Below, in pieces: positions 51,510-59,110 of a stretch of DNA of 64,000 nt; within the stretch, counting starts at the first letter, position 1, and the number at the start of each line of letters is the position of its first letter. The notes under the pieces are model-generated. The model was not told the origin of the DNA and made no database searches. It saw only the letters and a program-made list of their open reading frames with translations. The position numbers and the translations under genes are program-made. The stretch is from an uncultured Bacteroidales bacterium (GTDB lineage: Bacteria; Bacteroidota; Bacteroidia; Bacteroidales; UBA932). The stretch lies in the NCBI GenBank assembly GCA_900318355.1, contig ONKE01000013.1, positions 1-64,000 on the forward strand, in the 5' to 3' direction.

Positions 51510-52759
51510 AAAAGACTGCTATAATCCTTTTTGCCGTTCTGCTCGTTTCCGCGGTGACCCGGGCCCAGGTGCGTCCTGGAGTCGAGGTGCTGCGCGACAG
51601 CGGCTTCGAGGTCCTGAAAGGCCGCAGGGTGGGTCTGGTGACCAATCCGAGCGGAGTCGACCGCAATCTCAAGTCGACCATCGACATCCTTTTCGAGGCT
51701 CCTGAGGTGAATCTCGTCGCCCTCTACGGCCCTGAACACGGCGTGCGCGGCGACGCCTATGCCGGCGACAAGGTCACAGACTCGCGCGACTCGCGTACTG
51801 GCCTGCCCGTCTTCTCGCTCTACGGCGCCACGCGTGAGCCCACCCCGGCCATGCTCGAAGGCGTCGACATCATGGTCTACGACATCCAGGACGTCGGCAC
51901 GCGCTCCTACACTTTTATCAGCACACTGGGCCTCGTGATGCGTGCATGTGCCCGGAAGGGCATCCCCGTGGTGGTTCTCGACCGTCCCAACCCGCTCGGC
52001 GGCCTGAAGATTGAGGGCCCGCTGCCCGAGCCGGGATTCTATTCCTTCGTCGGGCAGTTCCGCATTCCCTATGTCTATGGCCTGACGGTAGGGGAGCTCG
52101 CGGTGCTGATCAACGAAGAGGGCCTGAATTGCGGCCAGAAGGGCGACCAGCCCCATCTTGCCTGCCAGCTGATAGTTATCCCAATGGAGGGCTGGAAGCG
52201 CGAAATGCTTTATACGGACACGGGTCTCCCTTGGGTCCTGCCTTCTCCCAACATCCCTTTCCCCGAATCGGCGATCGGCTATCCTTCGGCGGGAATCTGC
52301 GGCGAATTCAGCGGCTGGGTCAACATCGGCATAGGCTACAACCTTCCCTTCTGCGCCTTCGGTGCCGAGTGGGTCGACGCCGACGCGCTTCAGGCCCGGC
52401 TGGAAAGCTACAACATCCCCGGCGTTGCGTTCCGCCCCATCCACTATAAACCTTTCTATGGCGGCAAGGCCGGCAAGATGCTTCACGGCGTCCAGTATCA
52501 CTACACCGACTATGAGGCCGCACACATCACTCTGACGCAGTTTTGGGTGATGCAGGCCCTGGGCGAACTCTATCCGGACCACAATCCGTTCAAGGCCGGC
52601 CTGGCCCGGCTCGACATGCTCGGAAAAGTTTGTGGCACGGATTATGTCAGTAAGCAATTCGGGCGGGCGATGAAAGTCTCCGACATACTGTCCTGGTGGA
52701 CAAAGGATGAAGAGAGTTTCCGCAGCCTGGCCCGGCAATATTACATTTATCAGCAATAA
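51506..52759 (+). CDS. namZ: NamZ-type exo-beta-N-acetylmuramidase (DUF1343)
   Basis: A 417-residue exported protein (signal peptide 1 to about 22, VTRA-QV) of the DUF1343 family, whose characterised Bacillus member NamZ removes terminal MurNAc from peptidoglycan fragments (GH171). The domain is intact: LYGPEHGVRGDAYAGDKV near 71, YDIQDVGTRSYTF near 124, LDRPNPLGG near 155, and PSPNIPFPES. It suggests wall-fragment breakdown in the periplasm, and may feed the AmpG-like permease encoded about 21 kb upstream. It overlaps the serpin gene by 4 bp. Confidence 0.9.
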   Translation: MKKTAIILFAVLLVSAVTRAQVRPGVEVLRDSGFEVLKGRRVGLVTNPSGVDRNLKSTIDILFEAPEVNLVALYGPEHGVRGDAYAGDKVTDSRDSRTGLPVFSLYGATREPTPAMLEGVDIMVYDIQDVGTRSYTFISTLGLVMRACARKGIPVVVLDRPNPLGGLKIEGPLPEPGFYSFVGQFRIPYVYGLTVGELAVLINEEGLNCGQKGDQPHLACQLIVIPMEGWKREMLYTDTGLPWVLPSPNIPFPESAIGYPSAGICGEFSGWVNIGIGYNLPFCAFGAEWVDADALQARLESYNIPGVAFRPIHYKPFYGGKAGKMLHGVQYHYTDYEAAHITLTQFWVMQALGELYPDHNPFKAGLARLDMLGKVCGTDYVSKQFGRAMKVSDILSWWTKDEESFRSLARQYYIYQQ

Positions 52760-52777
52760 CCCTAAAACTCCACTATC

Positions 52778-54253
52778 ATGAAACACGCAGGATTTACTTT
52801 CATGGCCGCAGCGATAGCTGCCGCAATGATGCTTTCATCCGGCGATGCCGGAGCCCAGGTGCGTCGCGGTACTTCGACCACCACTTCTTCGTCCTCTGCG
52901 GCGAGGACTTCTTCGGGCAGCGTTTCCCGTTCTACCGGGTCTTCTTCCTCGTCGGCAAGTTCTTCTTCCGGCCAGCAGGTCCGTCGCAGCACGACTTCAA
53001 GCGGAAGTTCGGCTTCGTCCGGTTCTTCCGTCCGCCGCAGCACGACGACTTCCAGCGGCAGTGCGGCTTCGAGCTCTTCTTCCGCCAGCCAGCAGGTTCG
53101 TCGCAGCACGACGTCTTCCAGCGGCAGCGCGGCTTCGAGTGCAAACTCCTCTTCCGCCAGCCAGCAGGTCCGTCGCAGCACGACTTCCTCCAGCGGCAGC
53201 GCAGCATCGAGCGCCAACTCGTCTTCCGCCAGCCAGCAGGTCCGTCGCAGTACGACCACTTCCAGCGGCAGCGCCGCTTCTTCCGGCTCTTCGGCCAGCT
53301 CGGCTGTCCGTCGCAGCACAACCACTTCCGGCAGCAGCGTCTCCTCGAGCGCTTCCGCTTCCGGCGCGGCCAGTGCCGCCAGCCAGGCCGCCCGTTCCAA
53401 CACCAACGTTTCCCGTCGCGGGCTTACGACCGTGACCGAGCAGGTGCAGTCTTCCGCCAGGGAGCAGGCCCCCGCGAATGTTGAGAGCCAGGACCGCAGC
53501 GCAAGCTACCGTATCGACAACCACGACGTTGTGAGGATCCCTCCGCGCGAGAGGGACTATATGCCCTACCGCAATCACCATCCGTTCTACGGACGTGAGC
53601 CCCACTATTTCGGCTACCGTGTGGAGATGCTGCCTCCCCGCTATTCGAGAGTCCGTTATTTCGGCGTCGACTACTATTACTACAATCACTGCTACTACAG
53701 GCCCTACGGCGGTCACTACGTAATCTGCCGTCCTCCTTTCGGAGTCGTCATCGAGCGTGCGACCCTGGCCGACGTGGTCCTTGCGGCAGTCACCTTCTCC
53801 TTCTACAACAATTACTACCGGACCTACAACGGATTCGATTCCTATAGCCGGTACATTGATGCACAGAACCGTACCATCGCTCAGAACAACGCCATCATCG
53901 CCAGGCAGAACAGCATGATAGCCATGAACCTCTCTTCGGCTCAGGATTCATACTCACTGGCCAACCGTCTCGGCCTTGCACAGAGCTATGCCTACGCCAA
54001 TCAGCCCTATTACTATCAGGACGGCGTTTTCTACATCGTCAACAACAGGGGTCAGTATCAGGTAATCGTGCCGCCCGCCGGCGCCCTGGTCGAGGAACTT
54101 CCCGACGATTTCGAGACCATAGTCCTTGGTGGAACTGAATTCTACCGCGTCGACGACACCGTCTATCGCGTGATCCTGGTCAGCGGCCGTCCCTACCTCG
54201 AGGTTCTCGGGCAGATGTACGGCACGATGGCGGCCCGCTACCGCATCTTTTAG
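52778..54253 (+). CDS. Ser-rich repeat protein with DUF6515-like C-terminus
   Basis: A 491-residue exported protein: signal peptide (about 1-26, GAGA-QV), a Ser/Ala/Thr low-complexity region at about 30-215 built of repeats with a regular VRRSTT motif, a Tyr/Arg/His-rich middle (about 240-320), and a C-terminal pair of short motifs (YYQDGVFYIVNNRGQYQVI; PPAGALVEELPDDFETI) typical of DUF6515. The function is unknown; the layout suggests a surface or wall-associated polymer with basic spots spaced along a flexible Ser-rich chain. The stop interlocks with that of murI on the other strand. Confidence 0.75.
   Translation: MKHAGFTFMAAAIAAAMMLSSGDAGAQVRRGTSTTTSSSSAARTSSGSVSRSTGSSSSSASSSSGQQVRRSTTSSGSSASSGSSVRRSTTTSSGSAASSSSSASQQVRRSTTSSSGSAASSANSSSASQQVRRSTTSSSGSAASSANSSSASQQVRRSTTTSSGSAASSGSSASSAVRRSTTTSGSSVSSSASASGAASAASQAARSNTNVSRRGLTTVTEQVQSSAREQAPANVESQDRSASYRIDNHDVVRIPPRERDYMPYRNHHPFYGREPHYFGYRVEMLPPRYSRVRYFGVDYYYYNHCYYRPYGGHYVICRPPFGVVIERATLADVVLAAVTFSFYNNYYRTYNGFDSYSRYIDAQNRTIAQNNAIIARQNSMIAMNLSSAQDSYSLANRLGLAQSYAYANQPYYYQDGVFYIVNNRGQYQVIVPPAGALVEELPDDFETIVLGGTEFYRVDDTVYRVILVSGRPYLEVLGQMYGTMAARYRIF
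53090..53305 (+). repeat. 72-bp tandem repeats inside the Ser-rich gene
   Basis: CAGCAGGTCCGTCGCAG-like units begin at 53090, 53162 and 53234, exactly 72 bp apart, each coding for 24 residues starting QQVRRST. Shorter, less regular units flank them on both sides (near 52976, 53020 and 53302). The high DNA identity between the 72-bp units points to recent expansion or to conversion between them, and copy number may vary between strains. Confidence 0.85.
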
Positions 54254-55008
54254 CTGATAAGTCCGTAAATCCGCGTTAGAGGGGACATGTCCCCGGACGC
54301 TTCGAGCGAAATATCTGTGGAGTGATTCCCGGCCTCAGTGCCGGGAATTTTTATGCCCAGGACGCGCGCGGCCTGACGGGCCACGGCAGGGGCCGGGTCG
54401 ATGAAGGTGACGCCGGGGCCGGCGATACGCTGCATCAGGGGGAGAAGGAAAGGGTAGTGGGTGCAGCCGAGGACGATTACGTCGGCGCCTTCATTAAGAA
54501 GCGGCTCAAGGCTTGCGCGCACCGTGGCTTCGGCCTCAGGGCCGTCCAGGATGCCGGATTCGACCAGCTCTACGAAACCTTTACCGACGTGCTCGACTAT
54601 GCGGCAGTCGCCTTCGTAGTAGCTTTTGGTCGTGCGGTATTTCTCTGCGCAGAGGGTGCTTGCCGTGGCGAGGACCCCTGCGACGCCGGTGCGGGTCATC
54701 GCGGCGGCGGGCTTGACGGCCGGCTCCATGCCGACGAAGGGAATGTCGTAGGCGGCCCGGAGTTCCTTGATTGCGGCGGCCGTTGCCGTGTTGCAGGCGA
54801 TGACGATGATATCGGCGCCCTTGGCGATAAGGTGGTCTGTTATGGCTTTGGCGCGCTCCAGAATGGCTTCCTTGGGCTTGCTGCCATAGGGGCAGAAGGC
54901 GTTGTCAGCGAAATAGAAATATCGCTCGCCGGGCATCAGCCTGACGAGTTCCTTCAGGACGGAGAGCCCGCCCGATCCCGAATCGAATATGCCGATATTG
55001 TGTTTCAT
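54250..55008 (-). CDS. murI: Glutamate racemase
   Basis: Converts L-glutamate to D-glutamate for peptidoglycan. At 252 residues it is of normal size and has both catalytic cysteines: IACNTATAAA near 71 and LGCTHYPFL near 182, plus the start motif IGIFDSGSGGLSVL. The frame is open further upstream to 55236, but that would cover the divergent promoters and part of prfB; the ATG at 55008 fits the family and follows the -7 box by 5 nt. It ends within the tetranucleotide TTAG shared with the Ser-rich gene stop. Confidence 0.96.
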   Translation of the reverse strand: MKHNIGIFDSGSGGLSVLKELVRLMPGERYFYFADNAFCPYGSKPKEAILERAKAITDHLIAKGADIIVIACNTATAAAIKELRAAYDIPFVGMEPAVKPAAAMTRTGVAGVLATASTLCAEKYRTTKSYYEGDCRIVEHVGKGFVELVESGILDGPEAEATVRASLEPLLNEGADVIVLGCTHYPFLLPLMQRIAGPGVTFIDPAPAVARQAARVLGIKIPGTEAGNHSTDISLEASGDMSPLTRIYGLIS

Positions 55009-55013
55009 CCTTG

Positions 55014-55021
55014 CAAATATA
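55014..55021 (-). promoter_or_regulatory. -7 box of murI, five bases from the start codon
   Basis: On the minus strand this reads TATATTTG, matching TAnnTTTG; CAAGG separates it from the ATG. No strong -33 element is seen. The transcript should start at or next to the start codon. Confidence 0.65.
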
Positions 55022-55051
55022 TTGAAAATCGCCGAGAAATCCTTAAATTTG
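55022..55051 (+). promoter_or_regulatory. Promoter of prfB, six bases from the start codon
   Basis: TTG (55022-55024), a 19-bp spacer and TAAATTTG (55044-55051) give both Bacteroidota elements at ideal spacing. The ATG of prfB follows the box by 6 nt, so the mRNA is probably leaderless. It abuts the murI box, giving two divergent promoters in 49 bp between start codons. Confidence 0.8.
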
Positions 55052-55057
55052 TAGGCT

Positions 55058-56197
55058 ATGATTTCTACCGACCAGATAAAAGATCTCCACGAGCGCGTAT
55101 CCACTTTGTCCGAATGCCTTGACATCGAGGCCAAGCGCGCCCAGGTGGCGGTTTTGCAGAAAAAGACAGAGGCGCCTGATTTCTGGAACGATCCCAAGGC
55201 CGCCGAGGCCTTCATGAAGAACATGAACGCCGTCAAGTCCTGGGTGACCGGCTACGACAAAGCGGCCGGCAGCGTGGACGACCTGGACGTGCTGTATGAA
55301 TTCGCCCGCGACAGCGTCAGCGGCGACGAGTCCCTCCAGACCGACGAAACCCGCGAACTGGACGCAGCCTATGCCCAGGCAGTCAAGGACGTTGAGGCGA
55401 TGGAGCTGCGCAATATGCTTGGTGGGGAAGGTGACAATCTCGGCGCCGTTCTCACTATCAATTCCGGCGCAGGCGGCACGGAGGCCAACGACTGGTCGGC
55501 CATGCTGATGCGCATGTACCTCCGCTGGTGCGAGCGCAATGGCTACCGCACGGAGGTCACTGGCCTGGTCGAAGGTGACGAGGCGGGCATCAAGTCCGTC
55601 ACGGTGGAAATTGAGGGCGAATTCGCCTACGGCTACCTCAAGGCCGAAAACGGCGTCCACCGCCTGGTCCGCATCTCCCCGTTCAACGCCCAGGGCAAGC
55701 GTCAGACGACCTTCTCGTCGGTCTTTGTCTATCCCCTGGTGGACGACAGCATCAATATCGAAATCCGTGACGCCGACCTGGAGTGGGACACCTTCCGCAG
55801 CGGCGGCCACGGCGGCCAGAACGTCAACAAGGTCGAAACCGGCGTCCGCGTGCGCCACATTCCCACCGGCATCGTCGTTGAAAACACCGAAGGCCGCACC
55901 CAGATCGGCAACAAGGAAAACGCCCTGCGCATCCTCAAATCCCGTCTCTACGATATCGAACTGAGGAAGCGCCAGGAAAAGCAGGCCGAGCTCGAAGGCC
56001 AGAAAAAGCGCATCGAGTGGGGCTCGCAGATACGTAGCTACGTCCTCCATCCATATAAGATGGTCAAAGACCTGCGTACCGGAGTGGAGACGTCCGACAC
56101 CCAGGCCGTTCTCGACGGCGATCTCGACGCCTTCATGAAGGCCTATCTGATGCAGGAAGGCGCCGGCGGAGTCTCCGCCCCCGTCGAAGATATCTAA
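55058..56197 (+). CDS. prfB: Peptide chain release factor 2, without programmed frameshift
   Basis: Terminates translation at UGA and UAA. The 379-residue protein has the RF2 recognition tripeptide SPF (RISPFNAQG) and the catalytic GGQ (GHGGQNVNK). Most bacterial prfB genes need a +1 frameshift near codon 25 at CTT-TGA-C. Here the matching place (codons 20-22, 55115-55123) reads TGC CTT GAC, with one T fewer, so the whole protein is in one frame and the usual RF2 autoregulation is absent. The C-terminal stop shares CTAA with the convergent hydrolase gene. Confidence 0.96.
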   Translation: MISTDQIKDLHERVSTLSECLDIEAKRAQVAVLQKKTEAPDFWNDPKAAEAFMKNMNAVKSWVTGYDKAAGSVDDLDVLYEFARDSVSGDESLQTDETRELDAAYAQAVKDVEAMELRNMLGGEGDNLGAVLTINSGAGGTEANDWSAMLMRMYLRWCERNGYRTEVTGLVEGDEAGIKSVTVEIEGEFAYGYLKAENGVHRLVRISPFNAQGKRQTTFSSVFVYPLVDDSINIEIRDADLEWDTFRSGGHGGQNVNKVETGVRVRHIPTGIVVENTEGRTQIGNKENALRILKSRLYDIELRKRQEKQAELEGQKKRIEWGSQIRSYVLHPYKMVKDLRTGVETSDTQAVLDGDLDAFMKAYLMQEGAGGVSAPVEDI

Positions 56198-57147
56198 TCG
56201 CTGATTGTAAGCCCGTCGTAGGCGGGAAGCACCGTGGGAGGGATTCCGCGGTCGGCGCATCGTGCCTTTAGCTCCTCGCAAAATGCCTCGTGGGAGGGGA
56301 AAGCATGGCTCAGATGAGTCAGCCAGGTGTGTTGCGCGCCAATCCGTCCGGCAAGGTCCAGTGCCTCGTCCAGGGAGAAATGAGAATGGTGGGGGTGATA
56401 TCCCACCGTGTTGAGCGTCAAGTGTTTAAGGTTGCGGAGCTTCGCCATTTCCCCGGCGGGGAGCGTACTCATGTCGGTGATGTAGGCGATGTCTCCGAAG
56501 CGGAATCCGAGGACGGGCATGCTGTGGTGGAGGCCGCGTATGGGGATGATTTCAGTGCCGTTGCCGCGAATTCCGCAGGCCGTTCCCGTAAACTGCGGGT
56601 CGTCTGCCCGTTCCGCTTCGTCGAGGGGATTTCCTGTCGGAATGAGGTTCCCGTCCGCCGTCCTGTAGCGGTAGCCAACGTCGTGGACCCATTCCAGGGC
56701 CTTTTCTTCCGTGTCGGGATAGAGGATGAAAGGCTTGTCGTCGATAAGGTGTATGTGCCATTCCGGCGCGCCGGGGTATTTGTCTTCGGCAAAGGCGTAG
56801 GCATATTCCCGACGCAGGGTTTCGAGGACCAGCGGCTCGCAGTAGATTTCGGCTACGCGGCGGTCGATGTAGTTGAGGCTCCGGATGTCGTCCAGCCCGC
56901 CGGTATGGTCTTTATGGTTGTGTGTCAGGAGGATGGCGTCGAGATGGCGGACCCCCGCGGCAAGCATCTGGCTGCGGAAATCGGGGCCTGCGTCCACGAG
57001 GATCCGCAGGCCGTCGAAGTCGACCAGCGCCGAAGAACGGAAACGTTTGTCGTGGGAATCCTGCGACATGCACACGGGGCAGCGGCAACCGATGATCGGG
57101 ACGCCCTGCGAAGTCCCCGTTCCGAGAAAAGTCAGCGATGCTCTCAT
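56194..57147 (-). CDS. PhnP-like MBL-fold metallohydrolase
   Basis: A 317-residue metallo-beta-lactamase-fold hydrolase. The metal motif THNHKDHTGG (HxHxDH) is at about 78-87, GLHHSM and YITDMS carry further ligands, and TWLTHLSH the last histidine. The N-terminal LGTGTSQGVPIIGCRCPVC has the extra cysteine cluster of PhnP, a cyclic phosphodiesterase that binds a structural zinc there. The Bacteroidota members are longer than E. coli PhnP and not linked to phosphonate genes, so the substrate is uncertain. The ATG at 57147 overlaps the mtaB stop; open frame beyond it is not used. Confidence 0.88.
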   Translation of the reverse strand: MRASLTFLGTGTSQGVPIIGCRCPVCMSQDSHDKRFRSSALVDFDGLRILVDAGPDFRSQMLAAGVRHLDAILLTHNHKDHTGGLDDIRSLNYIDRRVAEIYCEPLVLETLRREYAYAFAEDKYPGAPEWHIHLIDDKPFILYPDTEEKALEWVHDVGYRYRTADGNLIPTGNPLDEAERADDPQFTGTACGIRGNGTEIIPIRGLHHSMPVLGFRFGDIAYITDMSTLPAGEMAKLRNLKHLTLNTVGYHPHHSHFSLDEALDLAGRIGAQHTWLTHLSHAFPSHEAFCEELKARCADRGIPPTVLPAYDGLTISD

Positions 57148-58406
57148 AGTACCACGTTTTCGATTGTGCCCACCCTGGCCGGGTCGTATGGACGGCTGAC
57201 GCGGATGTAGTTGCCGGTGTAGCCCTCCATGAGGCCGTCCTTGTCGGTCGATTCCCACAATACGCTCAATTCCATGCCGCGATGGCTTTCGACGAAGTCG
57301 TCGTGGAGGCGGGCGCACAGCTCCTCGAGGCGGGCAACGCGTTCGGTCTTGATGCGCTCGGTGACCTGCCCGGGCATTTCGGCAGCCCGTGTCCCGGGAC
57401 GACGCGAATAGGGGAACACGTGTATCCAGGCGGGGCGGATCTGCTCCGAGAGGAAGCGGTAGGTGTCTTCGAACATCTCGTCGGTTTCGCCGGGCAGACC
57501 TACGATTACGTCTATGCCGAAGAATACCTGCGGCTTACCGGGACCCTCCAGGGCGCGGCGTATCGCGGCGATGCGGTCGGCGAATAGGGCAGTGTCGTAG
57601 CGGCGTCCGACCTTGCGGAGCAACTGGTCGTTGCCGACCTGGAGCGGGATGTGGAAATGGGGCTGGAATTTGGTGCCTGAAGCTATCCAGCCGATGATTT
57701 CGTCCGTGACGAGGTTGGGCTCGATGGAGGAAATGCGGTAGCGTTCTATCCCTTCGACATCGTTGAGGGCGCGCAGCAGGTCGGGGAAACTCTCTCCCGT
57801 CGTTCGGCCGAAATCGCCGGTGTTGACCCCGGTCAGGACTATTTCCTTTATGCCTTTGGCGGCTATTTCCCGGGCCTGGCCGACGATTACTGAAATGGGT
57901 ATGTTGCGGCTTGATCCGCGCGCCAGCGGCACCGTGCAGTAGGCGCAGCGGTTGTTGCATCCGTCCTGGACCTTGAGGAAGGAGCGCGTCCTCTCTCCGG
58001 AGGAGTAGGCGGGCATGGCGTCGGTTGCGCCCAGGAGGGTTACGTCTTCGGTCTGCTGCATGCCTCCGGGGAACAGGGCAAGCGTGTCGGGCACTACCCG
58101 GCTCTTTTCCCCGCCTCCGAAAACAAGGCGGACCCCTTCGATGGCCGAGACCTCATCGGGCCTCAGCGAAGCGTAGCAGCCGGTTACGACTATTGCGGCA
58201 TCGGGGCAGAGGCGGTGGGCCCTGCGGATGACTCCGCGGCATTTGCCCTCGGCATGCTGGGTTACGCTGCAGGTGTTGACAAGGAATACATCGGCGGGCT
58301 TGCCCCACGGAACGACATCCCAGCCGTGGGCGACGAATCCCCGCTCATAGGTGGATGTCTCGGCGTAATTGAGCTTGCAGCCCAGTGTGTGGAAAGATAT
58401 TTTCAT
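57144..58406 (-). CDS. mtaB: tRNA t6A37 methylthiotransferase MtaB
   Basis: A radical-SAM enzyme that adds a methylthio group to t6A at position 37 of tRNAs. At 420 residues it has the N-terminal UPF0004 domain with its three cluster cysteines (LGCKLN, VNTCSVT, VVTGCYAS), the radical-SAM motif CNNRCAYC near 157 and a C-terminal TRAM-like domain. The CKLN form and SFHTLGCK start distinguish MtaB from MiaB and RimO. Its substrate modification, t6A, depends on TsaD, whose gene starts at the right edge of this window. It overlaps both neighbours by 4 bp. Confidence 0.92.
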   Translation of the reverse strand: MKISFHTLGCKLNYAETSTYERGFVAHGWDVVPWGKPADVFLVNTCSVTQHAEGKCRGVIRRAHRLCPDAAIVVTGCYASLRPDEVSAIEGVRLVFGGGEKSRVVPDTLALFPGGMQQTEDVTLLGATDAMPAYSSGERTRSFLKVQDGCNNRCAYCTVPLARGSSRNIPISVIVGQAREIAAKGIKEIVLTGVNTGDFGRTTGESFPDLLRALNDVEGIERYRISSIEPNLVTDEIIGWIASGTKFQPHFHIPLQVGNDQLLRKVGRRYDTALFADRIAAIRRALEGPGKPQVFFGIDVIVGLPGETDEMFEDTYRFLSEQIRPAWIHVFPYSRRPGTRAAEMPGQVTERIKTERVARLEELCARLHDDFVESHRGMELSVLWESTDKDGLMEGYTGNYIRVSRPYDPARVGTIENVVL

Positions 58407-59110
58407 CCCAGGATCAGGAATACGCAGGGCCTTTTGCCCAGCAGGGGAATCTCTTTTTTCCACTGCGCGACGGTCTTCGTGCGGATGAGGGCGTCGGGCA
58501 GCGTCAGGTTCAAGGCTATGCACAGGCGCGTGGAGCCTTGGCATACGGCCAGTATGTCGGCCAGTAGGGCGTCGTTGCGGTAGGGAGTCTCGATGAACAG
58601 CTGGGTCTGCCGGGCCGCGATCGAGCGCTTTTCCACGGCCTTGAGGGCATGGCGCCTTTCCTCGGGCTTGGCCGGAAGATAGCCGCAGAATGCGAAACTC
58701 TGCCCGTTGAGGCCCGATCCCATGAGGGCGAGCATCAGCGATGACGGGCCGGTAAGGGGAACGACCGTGATGCCGTTGCGATGGCACATCGCAACGAGCA
58801 GGGCGCCCGGATCGGCTACGGCGGGAAGGCCCGCCTCGGAAATGAGACCGACGTCGCGGCCGTCTTCAAACAGCTCCAGGAAGCCGTCGACCTCCGACGG
58901 GTCGGTGTGTTCGTTGAGCTCGCGGAAAGTCATTTCGCCGATGTGGCCCTTTGCGCCGGCTGCCGACAGGAACCGCCTTGCCGTCCGCGTCTCTTCGACG
59001 ACAAAGGTGCGCAGCGAACATGCCACCTCAAGTACCGTAGCTGGCAGCACCAGTTCGGGAGGATAGTCCCCCAACGGGGACGGTATCAGATATAGTTTAC
59101 CGTAATTCAT
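58403..59110 (-). CDS. RsmI-like SAM-dependent methyltransferase
   Basis: A tetrapyrrole-methylase-fold protein of 235 residues related to RsmI, which 2'-O-methylates C1402 of 16S rRNA. Family motifs: YLIPSPLGD at the start, SEAGLPAVADPGALLV near 90, VVPLTGPSSLMLAL near 118, and SFAFCGYLPAKPEERRHAL near 140. It is about 50 residues shorter than E. coli RsmI, lacking the C-terminal domain, and is probably a paralogue whose target is unknown. ATGs at 59110 and 59122 are both possible; the first is closest to the conserved start. It overlaps the TamB-like gene end. Confidence 0.85.
   Translation of the reverse strand: MNYGKLYLIPSPLGDYPPELVLPATVLEVACSLRTFVVEETRTARRFLSAAGAKGHIGEMTFRELNEHTDPSEVDGFLELFEDGRDVGLISEAGLPAVADPGALLVAMCHRNGITVVPLTGPSSLMLALMGSGLNGQSFAFCGYLPAKPEERRHALKAVEKRSIAARQTQLFIETPYRNDALLADILAVCQGSTRLCIALNLTLPDALIRTKTVAQWKKEIPLLGKRPCVFLILG

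Noticed and set aside
52762..53406. Leu/Glu/Val-rich 214-codon minus-strand frame opposite the Ser-rich gene
   Set aside because: It is the reverse-strand reading of the 72-bp repeats. The plus-strand protein has a signal peptide and a recognisable C-terminal domain, while the antisense frame has neither.
55009..55236. 76-codon N-terminal extension of murI
   Set aside because: It would cross both divergent promoters and the first 180 bp of prfB, and the family starts at the IGIFDSGSGG motif.
57148..58787. Long N-terminal extensions of the PhnP-like (to 57318) and mtaB (to 58787) frames
   Set aside because: Both run into the coding region of the upstream gene in another frame; ATGs at 57147 and 58406 fit the conserved protein starts and form 4-bp overlaps.
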